Source: Ptiloglossa arizonensis (lineage: Eukaryota > Arthropoda > Insecta > Hymenoptera > Colletidae). From it: a stretch of DNA of 64,000 bases. The DNA lies in assembly GCF_051014685.1 (NCBI RefSeq), contig NW_027479539.1, positions 1 to 64,000 of the forward strand. The letters are read 5' to 3'. How positions within the stretch are numbered: the first letter of the stretch is position 1; each line of letters starts with the position of its first letter. Both the position numbers and the translations under genes were made by a program. Positions 51,151-62,700 of the stretch are shown here, piece after piece. The notes beneath the pieces were generated by a model. That model was not told the DNA's origin. It did not search any database and was given only the letters and a program-made list of their open reading frames with translations.

Positions 51151-53620
51151 CCGTTGTAATCGGGCGAGTTTCAACTTTCAGATGCAACAGAAATTTTGCG
51201 GATTGGTCAATCCGTTCGCGAGATATGGCAGTTTTGATGTAAGAAACGCTTGAAAAACTCAAAATTTTCGCAGTTCTCATGATCGAAACGAATAACAAGA
51301 ACGGCCTAGGGGAAAACTACTCATACCGTTGTAATCGGGCAAGTTTCTACTTTCAGATGCAACAGAAATTTTGCGGATTGGTCAATCCGTTCGCGAGATA
51401 TGGCAGTTTTGAGGTAAGAAACGCTTGAGAAACTCCAAATTTTCGCAGTTCTGATGCTGGAAACGAATAACTAGAACGACCTAGGGGAAAACTACACATT
51501 CCGTTGTAATGGGGCGAGTTTCTACTTTCAGATGCAAGAGAAATTTTGTGGATTGGTCAATCCGTTCGCGAGATATGGCAGTTTTGAGGTAAGAAACGCT
51601 TGAGAAACTCCAAATTTTCGCAGTTCTGATGCTCGAAACGAATAACTAGAACGGCCTAGGGGAAAACTACTCATACCGTTGTAATGGGGCGGGTTTCTAC
51701 TTTCAGATGCAAGAGAAATTTTGCGGATTGGTCAATCCGTTCGCGAGATATGGCAGTTTTGAGGTAAGAAACGCTTGAGAAACTCCAAATTTTCGCAGTT
51801 CTGATGCTCGAAACGAATAACTAGAACGGCCTAGGGGAAAACTACTCATACCGTTGTAATGGGGCGAGTTTCTACTTTCAGATGCAACAGAAACTTTGCG
51901 GATTGGTCAATCCGTTCGCGAGATATGGCAGTTTTGAGGTAAGAAACGCTTGAGAAACTCCAAATTTTCGCAGTTCTGATGCTCGAAACGAATAACTAGA
52001 ACGGCCTAGGGGAAAACTACTCATACCGTTGTAATGCGGCGAGTTTCTACTTTCAGATGCAACAGAAACTTTGCGGATTGGTCAATCCGTTCGCGAGATA
52101 TGGCAGTTTTGAGGTAAGAAACGCTTGAGAAACTCCAAATTTTCGCAGTTCTGATGCTCGAAACGAATAACTAGAACGGCCTAGGGGAAAACTACTCATA
52201 CCGTTGTAATGGGGCGAGTTTCTACTTTCAGATGCGACAGAAACTTTGCGGATTGGTCAATCCGTTCGCGAGATATGGCAGTTTTGAGATAAGAAACGCT
52301 TGAGAAACTCCAAATCTTCGCAGTTCTGATGCTCGAAACGCATAACTAGAGCGACCTAGGGGAAAACTACTCATACCGTTGTAATCGGGCGAGTTTCAAC
52401 TTTCAGATGCAACAGAAATTTTGCGGATTGGTCAATCCGTTCGCGAGATATGGCAGTTTTGATGTAAGAAACGCTTGAAAAACTCAAAATTTTCGCAGTT
52501 CTCATGATCGAAACGAATAACAAGAACGGCCTAGGGGAAAACTACTCATACCGTTGTAATCGGGCAAGTTTCTACTTTCAGATGCAACAGAAATTTTGCG
52601 GATTGGTCAATCCGTTCGCGAGATATGGCAGTTTGGAGGTAAGAAACGCTTGAAAAACTCAAAATTTTCGCAGTTCCGATGCTCGAAACGAATAACTAGA
52701 ACGGCCTAGGGGAAAACTACTCATACCGTTGTAATCGGGCGAGCTTCTACTTTCAGATGCAACAGAAATTTTGCGGATTGGTCAATCCGTTCGCGAGATA
52801 TGTCAGTTTGGAGGTAAGAAACGCTTGAAAAACTCAAAATTTTCGCAGTTCTGATGCTCGAAACTAATAACTAGAACGACCTAGGGGAAAACTACTCATA
52901 CCGTTGTAATCGGGCGAGTTTCAACTTTCAGATGCAACAGAAATTTTGCGGATTGGTCAATCCGTTCGCGAGATATGGCAGTTTTGATGTAATAAACGCT
53001 TGAAAAACTCAAAATTTTCGCAGTTCTCATGATCGAAACGAATAACAAGAACGGCCTAGGGGAAAACTACTCATACCGTTGTAATCGGGCAAGTTTCTAC
53101 TTTCAGATGCAACAGAAATTTTGCGGATTGGTCAATCCGTTCGCGAGATATGGCAGTTTTGAGGTAAGAAACGCTTGAGAAACTCCAAATTTTCGCAGTT
53201 CTGATGCTGGAAACGAATAACTAGAACGACCTAGGGGAAAACTACACATTCCGTTGTAATGGGGCGAGTTTCTACTTTCAGATGCAAGAGAAATTTTGTG
53301 GATTGGTCAATCCGTTCGCGAGATATGGCAGTTTTGAGGTAAGAAACGCTTGAGAAACTCCAAATTTTCGCAGTTCTGATGCTCGAAACGAATAACTAGA
53401 ACGGCCTAGGGGAAAACTACTCATACCGTTGTAATGGGGCGGGTTTCTACTTTCAGATGCAAGAGAAATTTTGCGGATTGGTCAATCCGTTCGCGAGATA
53501 TGGCAGTTTTGAGGTAAGAAACGCTTGAGAAACTCCAAATTTTCGCAGTTCTGATGCTCGAAACGAATAACTAGAACGGCCTAGGGGAAAACTACTCATA
53601 CCGTTGTAATGGGGCGAGTT
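49976..53620 (+). repeat. 10-monomer tandem duplication, exactly 1750 bp, two copies
   Basis: GAGATAAG at 50536 and 52286, GCGGCGAG at 50285 and 52035, and GCTGGAAAC near 51448 and 53198 are all 1750 bp apart, so the unit has no net indel. Each copy holds four A monomers, then B monomers (CTCATGATCG, CAAGAACGGCC, CGAGCTTC, TATGTCAG), then a B-to-A hybrid near 51405/53155. In that hybrid AAATTTTGCGG is followed by GTTTTGAGG and GAGAAACTCC. A private GATGTAATAAACG is seen in the second copy near 52986. The duplication overlaps the copy of 23.75-26.85 kb described at 48050-51150. Confidence 0.86.
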
Positions 53621-55918
53621 TCTACTTTCAGATGCAAGAGAAAATTTGCGGATTGGTCAATCCGTTCGCGAGATATGGCAGTTTTGAGGTAAGAAACGCT
53701 TGAGAAACTCCAAATCTTCGCAGTTCTGATGCTCGAAACGAATAACTAGAACGGCCTAGGGGAAAACTACTCATACCGTTGTAATGGGGCGAGTTTCTAC
53801 TTTCAGATGCAACAGAAACTTGCGGATTGGTCAATCCGTTCGCGAGATATGGCAGTTTTGAGGTAAGAAACGCTTGAGAAACTCCCAATTTTCGCAGTTC
53901 TGATGCTCGAAACGAATAACTAGAACGGCCTAGGGGAAAACTACTCATACCGTTGTAATGGGGCGAGTTTCTACTTTCAGATGCAACAGAAACTTTGCGG
54001 ATTGGTCAATCCGTTCGCGAGATATGGCAGTTTTGAGGTAAGAAACGCTTGAGAAACTCCAAATTTTCGCAGTTCTGATGCTCGAAACGAATAACTAGAA
54101 CGGCCTAGGGGAAAACTACTCATACCGTTGTAATGCGGCGAGTTTCTACTTTCAGATGCAACAGAAACTTTGCGGATTGGTCAATCCGTTCGCGAGATAT
54201 GGCAGTTTTGAGGTAAGAAACGCTTGAGAAACTCCAAATTTTCGCAGTTCTGATGCTCGAAACGAATAACTAGAACGGCCTAGGGGAAAACTACTCATAC
54301 CGTTGTAATGGGGCGAGTTTCTACTTTCAGATGCGACAGAAACTTTGCGGATTGGTCAATCCGTTCGCGAGATATGGCAGTTTTGAGATAAGAAACGCTT
54401 GAGAAACTCCAAATCTTCGCAGTTCTGATGCTCGAAACGCATAACTAGAGCGACCTAGGGGAAAACTACTCATACCGTTGTAATCGGGCGAGTTTCAACT
54501 TTCAGATGCAACAGAAATTTTGCGGATTGGTCAATCCGTTCGCGAGATATGGCAGTTTTGATGTAAGAAACGCTTGAAAAACTCAAAATTTTCGCAGTTC
54601 TCATGATCGAAACGAATAACAAGAACGGCCTAGGGGAAAACTACTCATACCGTTGTAATCGGGCAAGTTTCTACTTTCAGATGCAACAGAAATTTTGCGG
54701 ATTGGTCAATCCGTTCGCGAGATATGGCAGTTTGGAGGTAAGAAACGCTTGAAAAACTCAAAATTTTCGCAGTTCCGATGCTCGAAACGAATAACTAGAA
54801 CGGCCTAGGGGAAAACTACTCATACCGTTGTAATCGGGCGAGCTTCTACTTTCAGATGCAACAGAAATTTTGCGGATTGGTCAATCCGTTCGCGAGATAT
54901 GTCAGTTTGGAGGTAAGAAACGCTTGAAAAACTCAAAATTTTCGCAGTTCTGATGCTCGAAACTAATAACTAGAACGACCTAGGGGAAAACTACTCATAC
55001 CCTTGTAATCGGGCGAGTTTCTACTTTCAGATGCAAGAGAAATTTTGCGGATTGGTCAATCCGTTCGCGAGATATGGCAGTTTTGAGGTAAGAAACGCTT
55101 GAAAAACTCAAAATTTTCGCAGTTCTCATGCTCGAAACGAATAACTAGAACGACCTAGGGGAAAACTACTCATACCGTTGTAATCGGGCGAGTTTCTACT
55201 TTCAGATGCAACAGAAATTTTGCGGATTGGTCAATCCGTTCGCGAGATATGGCAGTTTGGAGGTAAGAAACGCTTGAAAAACTCAAAATTTTCGCAGTTC
55301 TGATGCTCGAAACGAATAACTAGAACGGCCTAGGGGAAAACTACTCATACCGTTGTAATGGGGCGAGTTTCTACTTTCAGATGCAACAGAAACTTTGCGG
55401 ATTGGTCAATCCGTTCGCGAGATATGGCAGTTTTGAGGTAAGAAACGCTTGAGAAACTCCAAATTTTCGCAGTTCTGATGCTCGAAACGAATAACTAGAA
55501 CGGCCTAGGGGAAAACTACTCATACCGTTGTAATGGGGCGAGTTTCTACTTTCAGATGCGACAGAAACTTTGCGGATTGGTCAATCCGTTCGCGAGATAT
55601 GGCAGTTTTGAGATAAGAAACGCTTGAGAAACTCCAAATCTTCGCAGTTCTGATGCTCGAAACGCATAACTAGAGCGACCTAGGGGAAAACTACTCATAC
55701 CGTTGTAATCGGGCGAGTTTCAACTTTCAGATGCAACAGAAATTTTGCGGATTGGTCAATCCGTTCGCGAGATATGGCAGTTTTGATGTAAGAAACGCTT
55801 GAAAAACTCAAAATTTTCGCAGTTCTCATGATCGAAACGAATAACTAGAACGGCCTAGGGGAAAACTACTCATACCGTTGTAATCGGGCAAGTTTCTACT
55901 TTCAGATGCAACAGAAAT
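53621..55918 (+). repeat. Copy of 49.78-51.15 kb at offset 3849 bp, then B/A mosaic
   Basis: 53628 repeats 49779 and GAGATAAG at 54385 repeats 50536, both 3849 bp apart (22 x 175 minus 1). The match ends near 54998, where CATACCCTTG appears as in 26.85 kb. The remainder has B monomers, a B-to-A switch near 55350, a further GAGATAAG/CGCATAAC pair at 55610-55670 and then GAGTTTCAAC and CTCATGATCG monomers. No non-satellite sequence is seen. Confidence 0.78.
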
Positions 55919-58900
55919 TTTGCGGATTGGTCAAACCGTTCGCGAGATATGGCAGTTTTGAGGTAAGAAACGCGTGAGAAACTCCAAATTTTCGCAGTTC
56001 TGATGCTCGAAACGAATAACTAGAACGGCCTAGGGGAAAACTACTCAAACCGTTGTAATGGGGCGAGTTTCTACTTTCAGATGCAAGAGAAACTTTGCGG
56101 ATTGGTCAATCCGTTCGCGAGATATGGCAGTTTTGAGGTAAGAAACGCTTGAGAAACTCCAAATTTTCGCAGTTCTGATGTTCGAAACGAATAACTAGAA
56201 CGGCCTAGGGGAAAACTACTCATACCGTTGTAATGGGGCGAGTTTCTACTTGCAGATGCAACAGAAACTTTGCGGATTGGTCAATCCGTTCGCGAGATAT
56301 GGCAGTTTTGAGGTAAGAAACGCTTGAGAAACTCCAAATTTTCGCAGTTCTGATGCTCGAAACGAATAACTAGAACGACCTAGGGTAAAACTACTCATAC
56401 CGTTGTAATGGGGCGAGTTTCTACTTTCAGATGCGACAGAAACTTTGCGGATTGGTCAATCCGTTCGCGAGATATGGCAGTTTTGAGGTAAGAAACGCTT
56501 GAGAAACTCCAAATCTTCGCAGTTCTGATGCTCGAAACGAATAACTAGCACGGCCTCGGGGAAAACTACTCATACCGTTGTAATGGGGCGAGTTTCTACT
56601 TTCAGATGCAACAGAAACTTGCGGATTGGTCAATCCGTTCGCGAGATATGGCAGTTTTGAGGTAAGAAACGCTTGAGAAACTCCCAATTTTCGCAGTTCT
56701 GATGCTCGAAACGAATAACTAGAACGGCCTAGGGGAAAACTACACATACCGTTGTAATGGGGCGAGTTTCTACTTTCAGGTGCAACAGAAACTTTGCGGA
56801 TTGGTCAATCCGTTCGCGAGATATGGCAGTTTTGAGGTAAGAAACGCTTGAGAAACTCCAAATTTTCGCAGTTCTGATGCTGGAAACGAATAACTAGAAC
56901 GACCTAGGGGAAAACTACACATTCCGTTGTAATGGGGCGAGTTTCTACTTTCAGATGCAAGAGAAATTTTGTGGATTGGTCAATCCGTTCGCGAGATATG
57001 GCAGTTTTGAGGTAAGAAACGCTTGAGAAACTCCAAATTTTCGCAGTTCTGATGCTCGAAACGAATAACTAGAACGGCCTAGGGGAAAACTACTCATACC
57101 GTTGTAATGGGGCGGGTTTCTACTTTCAGATGCAAGAGAAATTTTGCGGATTGGTCAATCCGTTCGCGAGATATGGCAGTTTTGAGGTAAGAAACGCTTG
57201 AGAAATTCCAAATTTTCGCAGTTCTGATGCTCGAAACGAATAACTAGAACGGCCTAGGGGAAAACTACTCATACCGTTGTAATGGGGCGAGTTTCTACTT
57301 TCAGATGCAAGAGAAAATTTGCGGATTGGTCAATCCGTTCGCGAGATATGGCAGTTTTGAGGTAAGAAACGCTTGAGAAACTCCAAATCTTCGCAGTTCT
57401 GATGCTCGAAACGAATAACTAGAACGGCCTAGGGGAAAACAACTCATACCGTTGTAATGGGGCGAGTTTCTACTTTCAGATGCAACAGAAACTTGCGGAT
57501 TGGTCAATCCGTTCGCGAGATATGGCAGTTTTGAGGTAAGAAACGCTTGAGAAACTCCCAATTTTCGCAGTTCTGATGCTCGAAACGAATAAGTAGAACG
57601 GCCTAGGGGAAAACTACTCATACCGTTGTAATGGGGCGAGTTTCTACTTTCAGATGCAACAGAAACTTTGCGGATTGGTCAATCCGTTCGCGAGATATGG
57701 CAGTTTTGAGGTAAGAAACGCTTGAGAAACTCCAAATTTTCGCAGTTCTGATGCTCGAAACGAATAACTAGAACGGCCTAGGGGAAAACTACTCATACCG
57801 TTGTAATGCGGCGAGTTTCTACTTTCAGATGCAACAGAAACTTTGCGGGTTGGTCAATCCGTTCGCGAGATATGGCAGTTTTGAGGTAAGAAACGCTTGA
57901 GAAACTCCAAATTTTCGCAGTTCTGATGCTCGAAACGAATAACTAGAACGGCCTAGGGGAAAACTACTCATACCGTTGTAATGGGGCGAGTTTCTACTTT
58001 CAGATGCGACAGAAACTTTGCGGATTGGTCAATCCGTTCGCGAGATATGGCAGTTTTGAGATAAGAAACGCTTGAGAAACTCCAAATCTTCGCAGTTCTG
58101 ATGCTCGAAACGCATAACTAGAGCGACCTAGGGGAAAACTACTCATACCGTTGTAATCGGGCGAGTTTCAACTTTCAGATGCAACAGAAATTTTGCGGAT
58201 TGGTCAATCCGTTCGCGAGATATGGCAGTTTTGATGTAAGAAACGCTTGAAAAACTCAAAATTTTCGCAGTTCTCATGATCGAAACGAATAACTAGAACG
58301 GCCTAGGGGAAAACTACTCATACCGTTGTAATCGGGCAAGTTTCTACTTTCAGATGCAACAGAAATTTTGCGGATTGGTCAATCCGTTCGCGAGATATGG
58401 CAGTTTGGAGGTAAGAAACGCTTGAAAAACTCAAAATTTTCGCAGTTCCGATGCTCGAAACGAATAACTAGAACGGCCTAGGGGAAAACTACTCATACCG
58501 TTGTAATCGGGCGAGCTTCTACTTTCAGATGCAACAGAAATTTTGCGGATTGGTCAATCCGTTCGCGAGATATGTCAGTTTGGAGGTAAGAAACGCTTGA
58601 AAAACTCAAAATTTTCGCAGTTCTGATGCTCGAAACTAATAACTAGAACGACCTAGGGGAAAACTACTCATACCCTTGTAATCGGGCGAGTTTCTACTTT
58701 CAGATGCAAGAGAAATTTTGCGGATTGGTCAATCCGTTCGCGAGATATGGCAGTTTTGAGGTAAGAAACGCTTGAAAAACTCAAAATTTTCGCAGTTCTC
58801 ATGCTCGAAACGAATAACTAGAACGACCTAGGGGAAAACTACTCATACCGTTGTAATCGGGCGAGTTTCTACTTTCAGATGCAACAGAAATTTTGCGGAT

Positions 58901-59763
58901 TGGTCAATCCGTTCGCGAGATATGGCAGTTTGGAGGTAAGAAACGCTTGAAAAACTCAAAATTTTCGCAGTTCTGATGCTCGAAACGAATAACTAGAACG
59001 GCCTAGGGGAAAACTACTCATACCGTTGTAATGCGGCGAGTTTCTACTTTCAGATGCAACAGAAATTTTGCGGATTGGTCAATCCGTTCGCGAGATATGG
59101 CAGTTTGGAGGTAAGAAACGCTTGAAAAACTCAAAATTTTCGCAGTTCTGATGCTCGAAACGAATAACTAGAACGGCCTAGGGGAAAACTACTCATACCC
59201 CTGTAATCGGGCGAGATTCTACTTTCAGATGCAACAGAAATTTTGCGGATTGGCCAATCCGTCCGCGAGATATGGCAGTTTGAGGTAAGAAACGCTTGAA
59301 AAACTCAAAATTTTCGCAGTTCTGATGCTCGAAACGAATAACTAGAACGGCCTAAGGGAAAACTACTCATACCGTTGTAATGGGGCGAGTTTCTACTTTC
59401 AGATGCAAGAGAAATTTTGCGGATTGGTCAATCCGTTCGCGAGATATGGCAGTTTTGAGGTAAGAAACGCTTGAGAAACTCCAAATTTTCGCAGTTCTGA
59501 TGCTCGAAACGAATAACTAGAACGGCCTAGGGGAAAACTACTCATACCGTTGTAATGGGGCGAGTTTCTACTTTCAGATGCAACAGAAACTTGCGGATTG
59601 GTCAATCCGTTCGCGTGATATGGCAGTTTTGAGGTAAGAAACGCTTGAGAAACTCCCAATTTTCGCAGTTCTGATGCTCGAAACGAATAACTAGAACGGC
59701 CTAGGGGAAAACTACTCATACCGTTGTAATGGGGCGAGTTTCTACTTTCAGATGCAACAGAAA
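55919..59763 (+). repeat. 3.84 kb copy of 24097-27941 at offset 31822 bp
   Basis: Modules at 24605, 25479 and 27577 recur at 56427, 57301 and 59399, and GAGATAAG at 26236 recurs at 58058, each 31822 bp apart (182 x 175 minus 28). Private marks shared by both copies are GAGAAATTCC (near 25380/57202), AAAACAACTC (25615/57437), AATAAGTAGAACGG (25767/57589) and TTGCGGGTTGG (26022/57844). They show common descent rather than chance similarity. Differences seen are GATGTAAG versus GAGGTAAG near 25713/57535, GCGTCGAG versus GCGGCGAG near 25985/57807, and TAGCACGG near 56548. Confidence 0.9.
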
Positions 59764-62700
59764 CTTTGCGGATTGGTCAATCCGTTCGCGAGATATGGCA
59801 GTTTTGAGGAAAGAAACGCTTGAGAAACTCAAAATTTTCGCAGTTCTGATGCTCGAAACGAATAACTAGAACGGCCTAGGGGAAAACTACACATACCGTT
59901 GTAATGGGGCGAGTTTCTACTTTCAGGTGCAACAGAAACTTTGCGGATTGGTCAATCCGTTCGCGAGATATGGCAGTTTTGAGGCAAGAAACGCTTGAGA
60001 AACTCCAAATTTTCGCAGTTCTGATGCTGGAAACGAATAACTAGAACGACCTAGGGGAAAACTACACATTCCGTTGTAATGGGGCGAGTTTCTACTTTCA
60101 GATGCAAGAGAAATTTTGTGGATTGGTCAATCCGTTCGCGAGATATGGCAGTTTTGAGGTAAGAAACGCTTGAGAAACTCCAAATTTTCGCAGTTCTGAT
60201 GCTCGAAACGAATAACTAGAACGACCTAGGGGAAAACTACTCATACCGTTGTAATGGGGCGAGTTTCTACTTTCAGATGCAAGAGAAACTTTGCGGATTG
60301 GTCAATCCGTTCGCGAGATATGGCAGTTTTGAGGTAAGAAACGCTTGAGAAACTCCAAATTTTCGCAGTTCTGATGTTCGAAACGAATAACTAGAACGGC
60401 CTAGGGGAAAACTACTCATACCGTTGTAATGGGGCGAGTTTCTACTTGCAGATGCAACAGAAACTTTGCGGATTGGTCAATCCGTTCGCGAGATATGGCA
60501 GTTTTGAGGTAAGAAACGCTTGAGAAACTCCAAATTTTCGCAGTTCTGATGCTCGAAACGAATAACTAGAACGGCCTAGGGGAAAACTACTCATACCGTT
60601 GTAATCGGGCAAGTTTCTACTTTCAGATGCAACAGAAACTTTGCGGATTGGTCAATCCGTTCGCGAGATATGGCAGTTTTGAGGAAAGAAACGCTTAAGA
60701 AACTCAAAATTTTCGCAGTTCTGATGCTCGAAACGAATAACTAGAACGGCCTAGGGGAAAACTACTCATACCGTTGTAATGGGGCGAGTTTCTACTTTCA
60801 GATGCAACAGAGACTTTGCGGATTGGTCAATCCGTTCGCGAGATATGGCAGTTTTGAGGAAAGAAACGCTTGAGAAACTCAAAATTTTCGCAGTTCTGAT
60901 GCTCGAAACGAATAACTAGAACGGCCTACGGGAAAACTACTCATACCGTTGTAATCGGGCGATATTCTATTTTCAGATGCAACAGAAATTTTGCGGATTG
61001 GTCAATTCGTTCGCGAGATATGTCAGTTTGGAGGTAAGAAACGCTTGAAAAACTCAAAATTTTCGCAGTTCTGATGCTCGAAACTAATAACTAGAACGAC
61101 CTAGGGGAAAACTACTCATACCGTTGTAATCGGGCGAGTTTCTACTTTCAGATGCAACAGAAATTTTGCGGATTGGTCAATCCGTTCGCGAGATATGGCA
61201 GTTTGGAGGTAAGAAACGCTTGAAAAACTCAAAATTTTCGCAGTTCCGATGCTCGAAACGAATAACTAGAACGGCCTAGGGGAAAACTACTCATACCGTT
61301 GTAATCGGGCGAGCTTCTACTTTCAGATGCAACAGAAATTTTGCGGATTGGTCAATCCGTTCGCGAGATATGTCAGTTTGGAGGTAAGAAACGCTTGAAA
61401 AACTCAAAATTTTCGCAGTTCTGATGCTCGAAACTAATAACTAGAACGACCAAGGGGAAAACTACTCATACCCTTGTAATCGGGCGAGTTTCTACTTTCA
61501 GATGCAAGAGAAATTTTGCGGATTGGTCAATCCGTTCGCGAGATATGGCAGTTTTGAGGTAAGAAACGCTTGAAAAACTCAAAATTTTCGCAGTTCTCAT
61601 GCTCGAAACGAATAACTAGAACGACCTAGGGGAAAACTACTCATACCGTTGTAATCGGGCGAGTTTCTACTTTCAGATGCAACAGAAATTTTGCGGATTG
61701 GTCAATCCGTTCGCGAGATATGGCAGTTTGGAGGTAAGAAACGCTTGAAAAACTCAAAATTTTCGCAGTTCTGATGCTCGAAACGAATAACTAGAACGGC
61801 CTAGGGGAAAACTACTCATACCGTTGTAATGCGGCGAGTTTCTACTTTCAGATGCAACAGAAATTTTGCGGATTGGTCAATCCGTTCGCGAGATATGGCA
61901 GTTTGGAGGTAAGAAACGCTTGAAAAACTCAAAATTTTCGCAGTTCTGATGCTCGAAACGAATAACTAGAACGGCCTAGGGGAAAACTACTCATACCCCT
62001 GTAATCGGGCGAGATTCTACTTTCAGATGCAACAGAAATTTTGCGGATTGGCCAATCCGTCCGCGAGATATGGCAGTTTGAGGTAAGAAACGCTTGAAAA
62101 ACTCAAAATTTTCGCAGTTCTGATGCTCGAAACGAATAACTAGAACGGCCTAAGGGAAAACTACTCATACCGTTGTAATGGGGCGAGTTTCTACTTTCAG
62201 ATGCAAGAGAAATTTTGCGGATTGGTCAATCCGTTCGCGAGATATGGCAGTTTTGAGGTAAGAAACGCTTGAGAAACTCCAAATTTTCGCAGTTCTGATG
62301 CTCGAAACGAATAACTAGAACGGCCTAGGGGAAAACTACTCATACCGTTGTAATGGGGCGAGTTTCTACTTTCAGATGCAACAGAAACTTGCGGATTGGT
62401 CAATCCGTTCGCGTGATATGGCAGTTTTGAGGTAAGAAACGCTTGAGAAACTCCCAATTTTCGCAGTTCTGATGCTCGAAACGAATAACTAGAACGACCT
62501 AGGGGAAAACTACACATTCCGTTGTAATGGGGCGGGTTTCTACTTTCAGATGCAAGAGAAATTTTGCGGATTGGTCAATCCGTTCGCGAGATATGGCAGT
62601 TTTGAGGTAAGAAACGCTTGAGAAACTCCAAATTTTCGCAGTTCTGATGCTCGAAACGAATAACTAGAACGGCCTAGGGGAAAACTACTCATACCGTTGT

